From contig NZ_JAMXKF010000015.1 of the NCBI RefSeq assembly GCF_024220585.1, positions 38,414 to 102,413 of the forward strand: 64,000 bases of DNA. The letters run 5' to 3'. The notes under the pieces were generated by a model. That model was not told the origin of the DNA. It saw only the letters and a program-made list of their open reading frames with translations, and searched no databases. Positions 1 through 8,233 of the stretch are shown here, one piece after another; position 1 is the stretch's first letter, and each line of letters starts with the position of its first letter. The position numbers and the translations under genes are program-made. This DNA comes from Dyadobacter diqingensis (GTDB taxonomy: Bacteria; Bacteroidota; Bacteroidia; Cytophagales; Spirosomataceae).

Positions 1-279
1 GGCAAGGAAGTTGATTCCGATGTTGGCAAGTTTATCCTTACCAAACGCGAGCCGCATCGTTATGCTTTCAAAACGCCAACCGTAAGACATATTTCCCAGA
101 CAGCACCTTACATGCACAACGGTGTTTTTAAAACTTTGGAAGAGGTTGTCGATTTTTATAACAAGGGTGGAGGCAATGGTCTTGGTTTTAATCTGGAAAA
201 CCAGACATTACCATTTGATAAACTGGATCTGACAGATCGGGAGAAAAAGGCTTTGGTGGCTTTTATGAAGGTTATGTAA
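1..279 (+). CDS. Di-haem cytochrome c peroxidase family protein, C-terminal part
   Basis: Only the last 92 codons are in the window; the reading frame is open from base 1 to TAA at 277-279. The segment contains KTPTVRHISQTAPYMHNG followed by a TLEEVVDFYNKGGG stretch, the typical C-terminal end of the CcpA/MauG di-haem peroxidase family. In these periplasmic enzymes the methionine of the PYMHNG motif lies near the high-potential haem and can act as its ligand. The CxxCH haem motifs would be upstream, outside the window, so the exact subfamily (H2O2 peroxidase or MauG-like) cannot be decided. The stop abuts the stop of the convergent gene with no spacer. Confidence 0.85.
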   Translation, partial: GKEVDSDVGKFILTKREPHRYAFKTPTVRHISQTAPYMHNGVFKTLEEVVDFYNKGGGNGLGFNLENQTLPFDKLDLTDREKKALVAFMKVM

Positions 280-876
280 TTACTTGTATACGAGTTTGTG
301 TGTAAATAGAACCCGGGGATCGGCAATGTCCCAGTTCCTGGTTTCCTGTTTGACAATATCAGAATACTTTCGTCGGATATCCCGGAGTGCATTGCCAACA
401 GATTTTCTGACGTATTCGCTTTCATGAGCGCTATGCTGACTGATCAGGCTTACGGCAACCGCGGGATTTTCTTTGAAGTAAGGACGGCTTGTCCAAATTC
501 GCAACCCTTCGATAACGGCTCTTACGACATTGGGATTGCTGTCTGAAAGCCAGTTGGCAATTGCTGGTAATGCTTCTTCGTAACCCATTGTTTTGGCATA
601 CCGATCAAATGCCTTCGCAAGCATCTCCTGAACCCGCCAGTTATCATCTCGTGAAACGGTTGTTTTCAACACATCAAACGCAGAAGGATTACGGGCAGCC
701 ATGTCACCCAGTAAATACGTTCCCAACATTCTGCCCTGGTACGTTTCGTGCTTGATAAGCTGTTGGGCTACATCGAAATGATTGAGACTATTGTCCCCAA
801 GCATATCATCCCCGGCAGCGATGATATGCTTGAAGCCGTGTTCGGTTTGGGTTAGGTGGGAGAGGATTTGTTGCAT
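280..876 (-). CDS. DNA alkylation repair (AlkC/AlkD-like) HEAT-repeat protein
   Basis: This 198-residue protein starts at an ATG and consists of alpha-helical HEAT-like repeats. It carries features of the DNA alkylation repair family: a DDNWRVQEMLAKAFD stretch in the middle and a late YVRKSVGNALRDIRRKY helix, which resembles the 'VRKSVxNxLxDI' signature of AlkC/AlkD proteins. Family members are DNA glycosylases removing N3- and N7-alkylated bases, cradling the duplex in the HEAT concavity. The catalytic aspartate and tryptophans cannot be placed by eye, so activity is inferred from family. It is shorter than typical AlkD (about 230 residues). It is convergent and stop-to-stop with the peroxidase gene. 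Confidence 0.7.
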   Translation of the reverse strand: MQQILSHLTQTEHGFKHIIAAGDDMLGDNSLNHFDVAQQLIKHETYQGRMLGTYLLGDMAARNPSAFDVLKTTVSRDDNWRVQEMLAKAFDRYAKTMGYEEALPAIANWLSDSNPNVVRAVIEGLRIWTSRPYFKENPAVAVSLISQHSAHESEYVRKSVGNALRDIRRKYSDIVKQETRNWDIADPRVLFTHKLVYK

Positions 877-898
877 ATTGAATATGATAACAATTTTA

Positions 899-1612
899 TC
901 AAGTAATGTTTTTAATCTTTTCTGCTACCTGGTAACAATGAACCGATCCTTTTCCCATAGAAATCACATCTTTTTCTAATTTAAAAAGCAGATCTGCAAT
1001 TTGTTGTAACGGTGCATCTGCAATTTTTAGTCGTAAAATCTGAGGTACATAACTTTGATATTCATCCCGGGGAGCAAAGCCATTGATACCTAGTGGATCC
1101 CAGTCAAACCACAGGATGTCATCAATTTTTTTGTACAATAAAAAGTCTTTTGCCGAACCAGGATATTTTCTCATCTTTTTGTTTCGGTTAAAGATTAAAA
1201 CCGTTGATTTTACTTCTTCTTCCAATACATCGTCTTCAAAACCGGCAGCCAATTTCAGTGCAATTGAGGGAATATACCATCCGCTGTCCATATCAAAAGG
1301 AGCGGGGTCTCCCGAGGCATTATATGTTACTTTCGCTACCTGTTCAGCCAGCCTCAGATAACAATTTGAAACATAATTCGGATTGGCGAGGTTAAATTTG
1401 CGTATTCTGTTGAACTGAGCGTGCGCTTCTTTCCATCTTGTTTGATTATCAATTATCTGATGCAATGCCTTAATTGAGGATGGAACAGAATTTACATGAT
1501 GATCAAAACGGGACAGGACAAGCCCACTCCATCCTGGCTGGATATCGACAGGGATATTTTCAAAGATATTTTTACCTATTGTTAGGTTCGTTTTAATATC
1601 GTGAGACTCCAC
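899..1612 (-). CDS. Hypothetical protein with C-terminal WDPLGIN-type domain
   Basis: I do not recognise this 237-residue protein. No ATG gives a full-length product; the frame opens with GTG at 1612. The C-terminal third (about residues 160-230) has the string DDILWFDWDPLGIN and then DEYQSYVPQILRLK, a pattern seen in small helical domains such as DUF1871-like proteins and some immunity-type proteins. The N-terminal part has no recognisable motif, signal peptide or membrane segment, so a cytoplasmic location is likely. It lies 10 bases downstream of the PNPOx-like gene on the same strand and is probably co-transcribed. The domain link is weak and no function is proposed. Confidence 0.65.
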   Translation of the reverse strand: MESHDIKTNLTIGKNIFENIPVDIQPGWSGLVLSRFDHHVNSVPSSIKALHQIIDNQTRWKEAHAQFNRIRKFNLANPNYVSNCYLRLAEQVAKVTYNASGDPAPFDMDSGWYIPSIALKLAAGFEDDVLEEEVKSTVLIFNRNKKMRKYPGSAKDFLLYKKIDDILWFDWDPLGINGFAPRDEYQSYVPQILRLKIADAPLQQIADLLFKLEKDVISMGKGSVHCYQVAEKIKNIT

Positions 1613-1622
1613 AAATTAAATT

Positions 1623-2084
1623 TTACACCGGCCGCACCCGATAAGTTTTCATCGCACTGCCGATCTGGCTTTCTTCCGTGGTTGTTTCCGGGAACAGGAA
1701 ATAGCTTGGTGCGCTGATGTGCTCTGCCTTTTCCACGTTAATACGAATTACTGCTTTGACGGGGAATTTGTCACTAAAACGGTCGGTAATGGGTTTCAGG
1801 AAAACGTCAAAATCCGGATCACTTTTGAAAGACAGCGATGCAGTTCCCTTTATTTTGAAACCTTTCTGAATAAAAATATCTACGAAACTGACACAAACCA
1901 ACGGGTTTTCCAGAATATTGGCAATGCTGTTGGGGGAAGCTAGATGGGCAATCAGAAATGTGTTATCTCCCAGGTATGTGAACATTTCTTTCGGAGAGAC
2001 ATTGGGCATGTTGTCATGGCCGGAAGTTGCGAGCCAGCATAACACACTTTTGTCGATGTATTGTTTGATTTCCGGGGTAAGCAT
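1623..2084 (-). CDS. Pyridoxamine 5'-phosphate oxidase-like flavin-binding protein
   Basis: This 153-residue protein starts at ATG (MLTPEIKQYIDKS). It follows the PNPOx-like split-barrel pattern: a short N-terminal helix, then LCWLATSGHDNMPNVSPKEMF, a strand with FLIAHLASPNSIANI, and a VCVSFVDI strand. Such proteins bind FMN or F420 at a dimer interface and reduce or sense small molecules; many small members are not real PNP oxidases. The substrate cannot be deduced. It is followed after 10 bases by the unknown gene 899-1612, so the two probably form an operon. A general 'pyridoxamine 5'-phosphate oxidase family' label is safe; vitamin B6 synthesis is not implied. Confidence 0.85.
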   Translation of the reverse strand: MLTPEIKQYIDKSVLCWLATSGHDNMPNVSPKEMFTYLGDNTFLIAHLASPNSIANILENPLVCVSFVDIFIQKGFKIKGTASLSFKSDPDFDVFLKPITDRFSDKFPVKAVIRINVEKAEHISAPSYFLFPETTTEESQIGSAMKTYRVRPV

Positions 2085-2122
2085 GTCGAAAACGAAAATA
2101 TAGTATCAAATGCAATGGCTCA

Positions 2123-2431
2123 TCAGAGCTTGATCGAAAGTTGTAATTGTCCATCCAGACCGAGTTCAACTATTCTCTGTAAAGTGGAGAAACGGACTTC
2201 CTTGACATTGTTTTCGATCTTTGAAATATACGATTTGGTTGTACCCACTTTTGCGGCTAGCTGGTCCTGGGTCAGGCCTTTTTGTAACCGGGCTTCGTGA
2301 ATTAACGCACCGATTTTGAAACTTTCGTACCCGGCTTCAAGGTCATCCCGTTTGGATGTGCCTGACTTCCCGTAGTGCTCGTCTTTAAACTGGCTCAGCG
2401 ATATCGTGTTATTTTTCGTTTTCATACTCAT
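2123..2431 (-). CDS. higA: XRE-family antitoxin (HigA-like)
   Basis: This 102-residue protein has a single Cro/C1-type helix-turn-helix at about residues 38-92: GALIHEARLQKGLTQDQLAAKVGTTKSYISKIE. It starts at ATG 2431, inside the last 23 bases of the upstream toxin gene, so translation is probably coupled. In HigBA systems this protein neutralises the toxin and represses its own promoter through the HTH. The toxin-first gene order fits the HigBA arrangement rather than the usual antitoxin-first order. The 37 residues before the HTH could be the toxin-binding part. The C terminus is short, as in most antitoxins of this class. Confidence 0.85.
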   Translation of the reverse strand: MSMKTKNNTISLSQFKDEHYGKSGTSKRDDLEAGYESFKIGALIHEARLQKGLTQDQLAAKVGTTKSYISKIENNVKEVRFSTLQRIVELGLDGQLQLSIKL

Positions 2432-2756
2432 ATTTTACCCTAAGTGCCTTTTCAATTTCTTTGGCCGGTGTTTTTTGCGTTTTCTTTTGAAATCCGTTCA
2501 TTAAAACAACCAGATTTCCCTCGTCGAAAAAGCAAAATATCCTGAATATATCGCTGCCCTGCTGCACTCTGATTTCAAATAACCCGGTTGTACTCTCAAT
2601 ATGTTTGAGATATGTTTCAGGAATGGATTGAACTTCTTCGATTAACGTTAAGGTCCAGACAATTTTGTTCTGTACTTTATCCCGTTGCTTTGCAAAGAAT
2701 TTTCTGAAATAATCTTTATAGAAAATTACCGTTCGATATTTAGGTTGTTCTTTCAC
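2409..2756 (-). CDS. higB: RelE/HigB-superfamily toxin (Gp49-like)
   Basis: This is a small basic protein of about 115 residues of the phage-derived Gp49-like/HigB family, predicted to be a ribosome-dependent mRNA endonuclease. Visible family marks are RTVIFYKDYFRKFF at the N terminus, KHIESTTGLFEIRVQQGSDIFRIFCFFDEGN in the core strands and the LVVLMNGFQKKTQKTP end, rich in basic residues as in active HigB toxins. No ATG is available; I chose GTG 2756, and a TTG at 2762 is the alternative. The sequence TATCTTTG (minus strand, 2767-2760), a good -7 element, overlaps the TTG, which favours GTG. It overlaps the antitoxin gene by 23 bases. Confidence 0.8.
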   Translation of the reverse strand: MKEQPKYRTVIFYKDYFRKFFAKQRDKVQNKIVWTLTLIEEVQSIPETYLKHIESTTGLFEIRVQQGSDIFRIFCFFDEGNLVVLMNGFQKKTQKTPAKEIEKALRVKYEYENEK

Positions 2757-2787
2757 CAGCAAAGATAAGGAAAGTTGTCCGAAAGTG

Positions 2788-2828
2788 AAACAGTGGGTAA
2801 TCGATGATTGATTAATTACCCGCTGTTT
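2788..2828 (-). terminator. Stem-loop, probable terminator of the ABC ATPase gene
   Basis: AAACAGTGGGTAAT (2788-2801) pairs with ATTACCCGCTGTTT (2815-2828), a 14-base stem with one G-U pair and a 13-base loop. It lies 54 bases past the stop of the minus-strand ABC ATPase gene and upstream of the toxin-antitoxin pair. The U-rich tract beyond it on the minus strand is interrupted, so strength is uncertain. Confidence 0.5.
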
Positions 2829-2882
2829 ATCAGACGTTTATTGGCTGATTAGGTAACGTAAAACGACGGAAGCTAAAAAGGT

Positions 2883-4394
2883 CTACTTATTCTCCAAAAC
2901 CTCTCCTTTTTCCAGTTTCAAAAACCGGGTTACACATGAGGGAATTTCGTTCAGGTAGTGTGATACGTATATCAATGTTCTTTCAGGTGTTTTGCAAACT
3001 GAGTCGACAACGGATTTAAAATATTCGATGGATACGGTATCCAATCCCTGGCAAGGTTCATCCAGAATCAACAGCGGCGGATTTTTCACCAAAGCTCTTG
3101 CCAGCAAAACCAACCTTTGTTCTCCTTTGGATAACTGCGAAAAGTCTTTTTCGATTAGAGGATGCACATGTAATAATTCCGCCACTTCATGCACACGCTC
3201 AACCTGGACATCGGTTAGTTTTTTGAAAAATATTCCGGTAGCATCAAAAAAGCCGGATGCGATGGTTTTAAAAACCGTAGTGTTTTTCGGGAAATACAAA
3301 TGCAGCTCCGGTGAAACGTGTCCGATTTTTTGCTTGATATCCCAGATGGAAGCGCCCAGACCACCTCGTTTCTTATCAAATAGGTCGTAATCATTGGCAA
3401 AACGCTGCGGATTATCGGCCGTAATGATGCTCAGCAAAGTAGATTTACCGGATCCGTTTGCTCCTGATAAGGCCCACTTCTCTCCTTTTTTGATCGTCCA
3501 GTTAATGCCTTTTAAAATCTCGTCCTCGTTGTATTTTACTTTGATATTCCGGAGGTCAATCGCCGTTTCAAAATCAATAAAATTGGGTTCCCCGAAATGT
3601 TCCAATTTTTGCGGATCTGGCTGGGGAAAAGCTTCCGGGCTCTGGTGGTTTGTTGTTTTAAAGTCTGTGACCGGAGAAAGCCTTTCGATGCTGCCGTGAT
3701 TCATTTCCAACACGTGGGTAATACAACTCGGAATTTCTGTTGCGATCGTTCCGATGATTATGGTCACACCGGATAAGGCAAGCTCACTTAATGCATTTCT
3801 CAAAACCTCCCGTGAATGCACGTCGAGTCCGCTGAAAGGATTGTCCAGTAAAAGTATTTTTGGATGTTTTAGAAGCGATTTGGCCAGCAGCATCCTGCGG
3901 GTTTCTCCATTAGACAGGGTTACAAAAGGGTGATCCAGTAAATGGGTGATGGATAACAGCGCACTGACTTTTTCCAATTGCGTATGATCCACCTTTGAAG
4001 GTTCCAGATGCACAGAATTTTCATTGACTGTTCCCACCGGTTTTAACTGGTCGGTTAAAATGGCACGCACAGTCGGAGCACGTTCGGCTTCATAGGCATG
4101 AAAACGCTGCTGATAATATTCTGCACCGGCGCTTACGATGCGGTTGAAGGAATAATCATTGGGTACAAATTCAATGGCTTCGCGAACCGGTCCTGTAAAT
4201 CCATAGTGCAGTTTGCCCTTCCAGACCGGCCATTTTCCTGCAACAATGTCGAGCAACGTTGTTTTTCCCGATCCATTCGGACCGATAACAGCCCAGTGTT
4301 GTCCCGTATTTATTTCCCAGTTTATTCCGCTTAAAACGGTTGTATCGTATTTTCTGACAAAAACATTTTCAAGTGTTATCTGATTCATACTCAT
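2883..4394 (-). CDS. ModF-like ATP-binding protein with two ABC domains
   Basis: This 503-residue soluble protein has two nucleotide-binding domains in tandem and no membrane segments. Domain 1 (about 5-235) has Walker A GPNGSGKTT, signature LSNGETRR and Walker B ILLLDNP; domain 2 (about 280-500) has GANGSGKST, LSKGEQR and LLILDEP. This layout matches the ModF/PhrA group often annotated as molybdenum-related ATPases, although a role in molybdate transport is not demonstrated. In domain 1 the residue after the Walker B aspartate is Asn instead of the catalytic Glu, so ATP hydrolysis may be confined to domain 2. There are no mod genes beside it. An ABC-F-like translation factor is less likely because the long linker is absent. 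Confidence 0.8.
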   Translation of the reverse strand: MSMNQITLENVFVRKYDTTVLSGINWEINTGQHWAVIGPNGSGKTTLLDIVAGKWPVWKGKLHYGFTGPVREAIEFVPNDYSFNRIVSAGAEYYQQRFHAYEAERAPTVRAILTDQLKPVGTVNENSVHLEPSKVDHTQLEKVSALLSITHLLDHPFVTLSNGETRRMLLAKSLLKHPKILLLDNPFSGLDVHSREVLRNALSELALSGVTIIIGTIATEIPSCITHVLEMNHGSIERLSPVTDFKTTNHQSPEAFPQPDPQKLEHFGEPNFIDFETAIDLRNIKVKYNEDEILKGINWTIKKGEKWALSGANGSGKSTLLSIITADNPQRFANDYDLFDKKRGGLGASIWDIKQKIGHVSPELHLYFPKNTTVFKTIASGFFDATGIFFKKLTDVQVERVHEVAELLHVHPLIEKDFSQLSKGEQRLVLLARALVKNPPLLILDEPCQGLDTVSIEYFKSVVDSVCKTPERTLIYVSHYLNEIPSCVTRFLKLEKGEVLENK

Positions 4395-4494
4395 TTACTC
4401 AATCGGTGTTACTAAAATCGGTGGTATAAGCTGCCGGTTACATTCATTTAACAAAGATTGTGAACTTTGGCGGGAATCGAAAGACTGGCATAAG

Positions 4495-4542
4495 ATAAAA
4501 AAATACGTCTGCTATCCGGTTTAACGCGAATAACAGACGTAT
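4495..4542 (-). terminator. Rho-independent terminator of the DJ-1/PfpI gene
   Basis: ATACGTCTG (4503-4511) pairs perfectly with CAGACGTAT (4534-4542). On the minus strand the stem is followed by seven T residues. It begins 27 bases past the stop of the minus-strand DJ-1/PfpI gene. Confidence 0.8.
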
Positions 4543-4568
4543 AAGTAACACTTATTCTTTATAAAATA

Positions 4569-5120
4569 TTATTGATGAAGTTCGAGATTAAATTCTTTCA
4601 TCATATGTCTGATAAAAGATGGAAGATCGTCGGTTTTTCTGCTTGTTATCAAACCATTATCAGTGACCACGTCCTGGTCAATCCAGATAGCCCCTGCATT
4701 TTCAAGATCAAGTTTTATTGCTGCGTTCGACGTTAACGTTCTGCCAAGTACTACATCTGCATCGATTAAGATTTGCGGACCGTGGCAGATTGCCGCTACG
4801 GGTTTATGATTTTTAAAAAATGAACGGACAAATTGAACCACCTTGGGATTTGTTCTCAAGGTATCAAGGTTCATCACACCGCCAGGCAAAACCAAAGCGT
4901 CATAATAATCAGCTCTTGCATTTTCTATGGGCACATCCACTTTATGTGTGACGCCCCAATCAACATGGTTCCAACCTTTAACACTGTCTTTGTTGGGAGA
5001 AATTATATGGGTTGTCGCACCATTCTGATTTAAAGTTTCACGCGGGCAAGTCATTTCAACCTGCTCAAATCCATCTGCTACTAAAATAGCCACTCTCATT
5101 GCATTTGATGTCGAGTCCAT
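4569..5120 (-). CDS. DJ-1/PfpI family protein
   Basis: This 183-residue cytoplasmic protein of the class I glutamine amidotransferase-like fold starts at ATG 5120. The nucleophile elbow AAICHGPQIL carries the reactive cysteine, and the early VADGFEQVEM provides the family's conserved glutamate. DALVLPGGVMNLDTLR is a further PfpI signature. Members have been described as intracellular proteases, glyoxalases or protein deglycases; which one applies here cannot be told. It is a single gene with its own terminator downstream and no obvious operon partner; the next gene, clpB, is also a protein-quality gene on the same strand but more than 230 bases away and separated by a terminator. Confidence 0.9.
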   Translation of the reverse strand: MDSTSNAMRVAILVADGFEQVEMTCPRETLNQNGATTHIISPNKDSVKGWNHVDWGVTHKVDVPIENARADYYDALVLPGGVMNLDTLRTNPKVVQFVRSFFKNHKPVAAICHGPQILIDADVVLGRTLTSNAAIKLDLENAGAIWIDQDVVTDNGLITSRKTDDLPSFIRHMMKEFNLELHQ

Positions 5121-5302
5121 GTTGTGGATAGTTTTTGAATTATTACCGGATATTCTTTAATAAAATATATAAATACAAATAATATGCCAGTGCGAAAGGC
5201 TCCCCAAAAAGACTTAATTGAAATTGGAACGTGGTGAACGAACCACAGTGTGGTGCAGAATTTCTCTGTTGTTAAATTACAAATTTTTCATGGTAAAACA
5301 AA

Positions 5303-5331
5303 GCGGACAGCCATAAATTTTGGCTGTCCGC
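5303..5331 (-). terminator. Rho-independent terminator of clpB
   Basis: GCGGACAGCC (5303-5312) and GGCTGTCCGC (5322-5331) form a perfect 10-base stem with a 9-base loop. On the minus strand TTTGTTTT follows. It lies 24 bases beyond the clpB stop. Confidence 0.85.
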
Positions 5332-5354
5332 GGCAAAAAATATTATTCAGAAAT

Positions 5355-7961
5355 TTAAATCTCTACGCTCCCGACGTTTTCAAAAATTAGCTCGCCATTG
5401 GCATTTAATTCCATCATAATCACCGAGTCTTTTGCGACCTGACCGCTTAAAATGCCTTTTGAAAGTTCATTCAAAATTTTGCGTTGCAACACACGTTTTA
5501 GCGGACGTGCACCGAATGCGGGATCAAAACCATCTTCGCCAAGTTTCGTCAGTGCTTCGTCGGTTGCATCCAGGGTTACGCCCTGTTCCTGCAACATTTT
5601 CTGAATTCCTTTGAACTGGATATCCACAATTTTGCGGATATTTTTCATCGAAAGCGGTTCAAACAATACGATCTCGTCAATCCGGTTCAGGAACTCAGGA
5701 CGCACCGATGCTTTCAAAAGATCCAAAACGGCCTGTTTCGCTTCTTCCACTACCAGTGTATGATTCCATCCTTCATCCTCGGCAAATTTTTCCTGAATGA
5801 TATGACTTCCGATATTCGAGGTCATGATGATAATCGTGTTCTTGAAATTGGCCACACGCCCTTTGTTATCAGTCAAACGACCTTCGTCTAAAACCTGCAA
5901 AAGTATATTCCAGACATCCGGATGCGCCTTTTCTATCTCGTCCAGAAGGATCACGCTGTAAGGCTTGCGACGAACGGCCTCAGTCAGCTGACCGCCTTCA
6001 TCATAACCCACATAACCCGGAGGCGCTCCAACCAGACGGCTTACTGCATGGCGTTCCTGATACTCACTCATATCGATCCGCACCATCGCATTTTCGTCGT
6101 TGAACAGGTATTCCGCAAGGGTTTTTCCAAGCTCTGTTTTACCAACACCGGTCGGACCCAGGAAAAGGAAACTGCCCAGCGGACGTTTGGAATCCTGCAA
6201 ACCGGCTCTGCTGCGACGAACCGCATCCGAAACAAGCGTAATCGCTTCTTCCTGACCGGCAACGCGCTGATGCAGGTGATCTTCCAGGTGCAAGAGTTTT
6301 TCCTTGTCACTTTGCAGCATTTTGCTCACCGGAATACCGGTCCATTTTGCCACAACTTCCGCAATTTCTTCCGGCGTAACTTCCTCCTGCATCAGACTTT
6401 CTTCATTTTCAGAAGCCTGCAATTCTTCCAGTCGTTTGTTTACTTCGGGGATACGTCCGTACCGGATCTCGGCTACTTTGCCAAAATCCCCGGCGCGCTC
6501 AGCCTGTTCAGCTTCGAGGCGCAACTGTTCGGTTTGTTCTTTCAGCGAACGCACTTCGTTTACCTTACCTTTTTCATTTTCCCAAAGCGCTTTCAGACTG
6601 TTTCTTCTTTCGCTTAGGTCAGCAATTTCTTTATTTAAAATCGACTCTTTTTCCTTGTTGTTTTCTCTGCGAATTGCTTCGCGCTCAATTTCAAGCTGCA
6701 TGATCTTACGGTTCAGCTCGTCCAGCTCTTCCGGAACGCTATCCATTTCCAGACGAAGTTTAGAAGCCGCTTCGTCCATTAAGTCAATCGCTTTGTCGGG
6801 CAGGAAACGGTCGCTGATGTAACGTGTCGAAAGTTCAACCGCTGCAATCACAGCGTCATCCTGGATCCTCACACCATGGTGCAATTCATATTTTTCTTTG
6901 ATACCGCGCAAAATACTGATGGCGTCGGGGATCGTCGGTTCGTCGACCATAACAGCCTGGAAACGACGTTCCAAAGCTTTATCCTTCTCCATGTACTTCT
7001 GATATTCTTTCAGCGTGGTCGCACCAATCGCGTGCAATTCGCCACGGGCCAATGCCGGTTTTAGCAAATTGGCTGCATCCATGGCTCCTTCGCCACCGCC
7101 ACCAGCTCCGATAAGCGTGTGAATTTCATCAATGAACAACACAATCTCACCTTCCGAATCTGTCACTTCCTTGATAACGGCTTTCAAACGTTCCTCAAAT
7201 TCACCTTTATATTTGGCACCAGCGATCAGCAAACCCATATCCAGGGAAGCGATAATTTTTGATTTAAGGTTTTCCGGAACATCACCCTGAACAATTCTTT
7301 GAGCAAGTCCTTCGACAATCGCCGTTTTACCAACACCCGGTTCACCCAAGAGAATCGGGTTATTTTTGGTCCTGCGGCTTAATATCTGCAAAACACGCCT
7401 GATTTCTTCATCCCGGCCGATAACGGGATCTATCTTTCCGGCCTTTGCCAGTTCATTTAAATTTTTGCTGTACCGTTCCAGAGAACGATATTTTGCTTCT
7501 GCGTTTTGATCTTTCACGGGGTTATTTTTTCCTCTAAGTTCTTTAATGGCGTTAATAAGCTCTTTTTCTTTAAACCCGACTTCCTTCATCATGGCGGCTG
7601 TGGAATCTTTTCCACTTACAATCCCCAATAAAAGAAGCTCAATACTGATGAATTCGTCGCCGAATTCTTTCAGATATTGCTGTGCTTTGGCCGTGGCAGC
7701 AGCCAGGTCGTTTCCAAGAAAAGACTGGCTTGAACCTGTCACCTTCGGATAACTGTCCAGTATTTTTTGCAAACGGTTATTTAAAATATCTGCACTTATG
7801 TTTAAATAATTAAGAATAAACTGCGACGTATTTGGATCTTCTTCCAAAATGGATTTAACAACGTGCCCCGTTTCAATAGCCTGCTGCTGGTTTCCCTGCG
7901 CCATTTGGGCGGCGTGTTGTATAATTTCCTGCGCCTTGATGGTATATTGGTTAAAGTTCAT
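5355..7961 (-). CDS. clpB: ClpB ATP-dependent disaggregase
   Basis: This 868-residue Hsp100 protein has the family's usual length. Order: N-terminal Clp_N domain (1-145), first AAA+ domain with Walker A GEPGVGKTA (206-214) and LFIDEIHTLIGAG, a coiled-coil middle domain rich in Glu/Lys/Arg (about 400-530), the second AAA+ domain with GPTGVGKTE and VILLDEIEKAH, and the C-terminal D2-small domain. With DnaK/DnaJ/GrpE it threads aggregated proteins through its hexameric pore; the middle domain docks DnaK. There is no ClpP-binding loop pattern visible. It starts at ATG 7961, is monocistronic with its own terminator, and is divergent from the amidotransferase gene. No CIRCE-type heat-shock operator was seen upstream. 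Confidence 0.98.
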   Translation of the reverse strand: MNFNQYTIKAQEIIQHAAQMAQGNQQQAIETGHVVKSILEEDPNTSQFILNYLNISADILNNRLQKILDSYPKVTGSSQSFLGNDLAAATAKAQQYLKEFGDEFISIELLLLGIVSGKDSTAAMMKEVGFKEKELINAIKELRGKNNPVKDQNAEAKYRSLERYSKNLNELAKAGKIDPVIGRDEEIRRVLQILSRRTKNNPILLGEPGVGKTAIVEGLAQRIVQGDVPENLKSKIIASLDMGLLIAGAKYKGEFEERLKAVIKEVTDSEGEIVLFIDEIHTLIGAGGGGEGAMDAANLLKPALARGELHAIGATTLKEYQKYMEKDKALERRFQAVMVDEPTIPDAISILRGIKEKYELHHGVRIQDDAVIAAVELSTRYISDRFLPDKAIDLMDEAASKLRLEMDSVPEELDELNRKIMQLEIEREAIRRENNKEKESILNKEIADLSERRNSLKALWENEKGKVNEVRSLKEQTEQLRLEAEQAERAGDFGKVAEIRYGRIPEVNKRLEELQASENEESLMQEEVTPEEIAEVVAKWTGIPVSKMLQSDKEKLLHLEDHLHQRVAGQEEAITLVSDAVRRSRAGLQDSKRPLGSFLFLGPTGVGKTELGKTLAEYLFNDENAMVRIDMSEYQERHAVSRLVGAPPGYVGYDEGGQLTEAVRRKPYSVILLDEIEKAHPDVWNILLQVLDEGRLTDNKGRVANFKNTIIIMTSNIGSHIIQEKFAEDEGWNHTLVVEEAKQAVLDLLKASVRPEFLNRIDEIVLFEPLSMKNIRKIVDIQFKGIQKMLQEQGVTLDATDEALTKLGEDGFDPAFGARPLKRVLQRKILNELSKGILSGQVAKDSVIMMELNANGELIFENVGSVEI

Positions 7962-8233
7962 GGCGGTATTTAGTTGAAATTTGGTAACATGTATTCTTTC
8001 TCAAACAGTATGCCGGGTAGAAAAACCGGAAATTATGTCGCTGTTTGATAAGTTTTTTGGTGAGTATACGTCAAATAGTCAGTTTGGGAGATGATTTTAG
8101 TGAAACGCTCACCAGAAATGGCTGAAACTGTTTCCACTTCCGCCGTCTATTTAATTAGCCCTAAATGTTATAAATTTAACAAAATATTGGAGCCTGAAAT
8201 TGCGGGAAAAGTTAATTTTTAAGATAAATTTTA

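Noticed and set aside
5922..6617. Open frame of 231 codons on the plus strand inside clpB.
   Set aside because: It overlaps the antisense strand of a certain clpB gene and its translation has no recognisable features.
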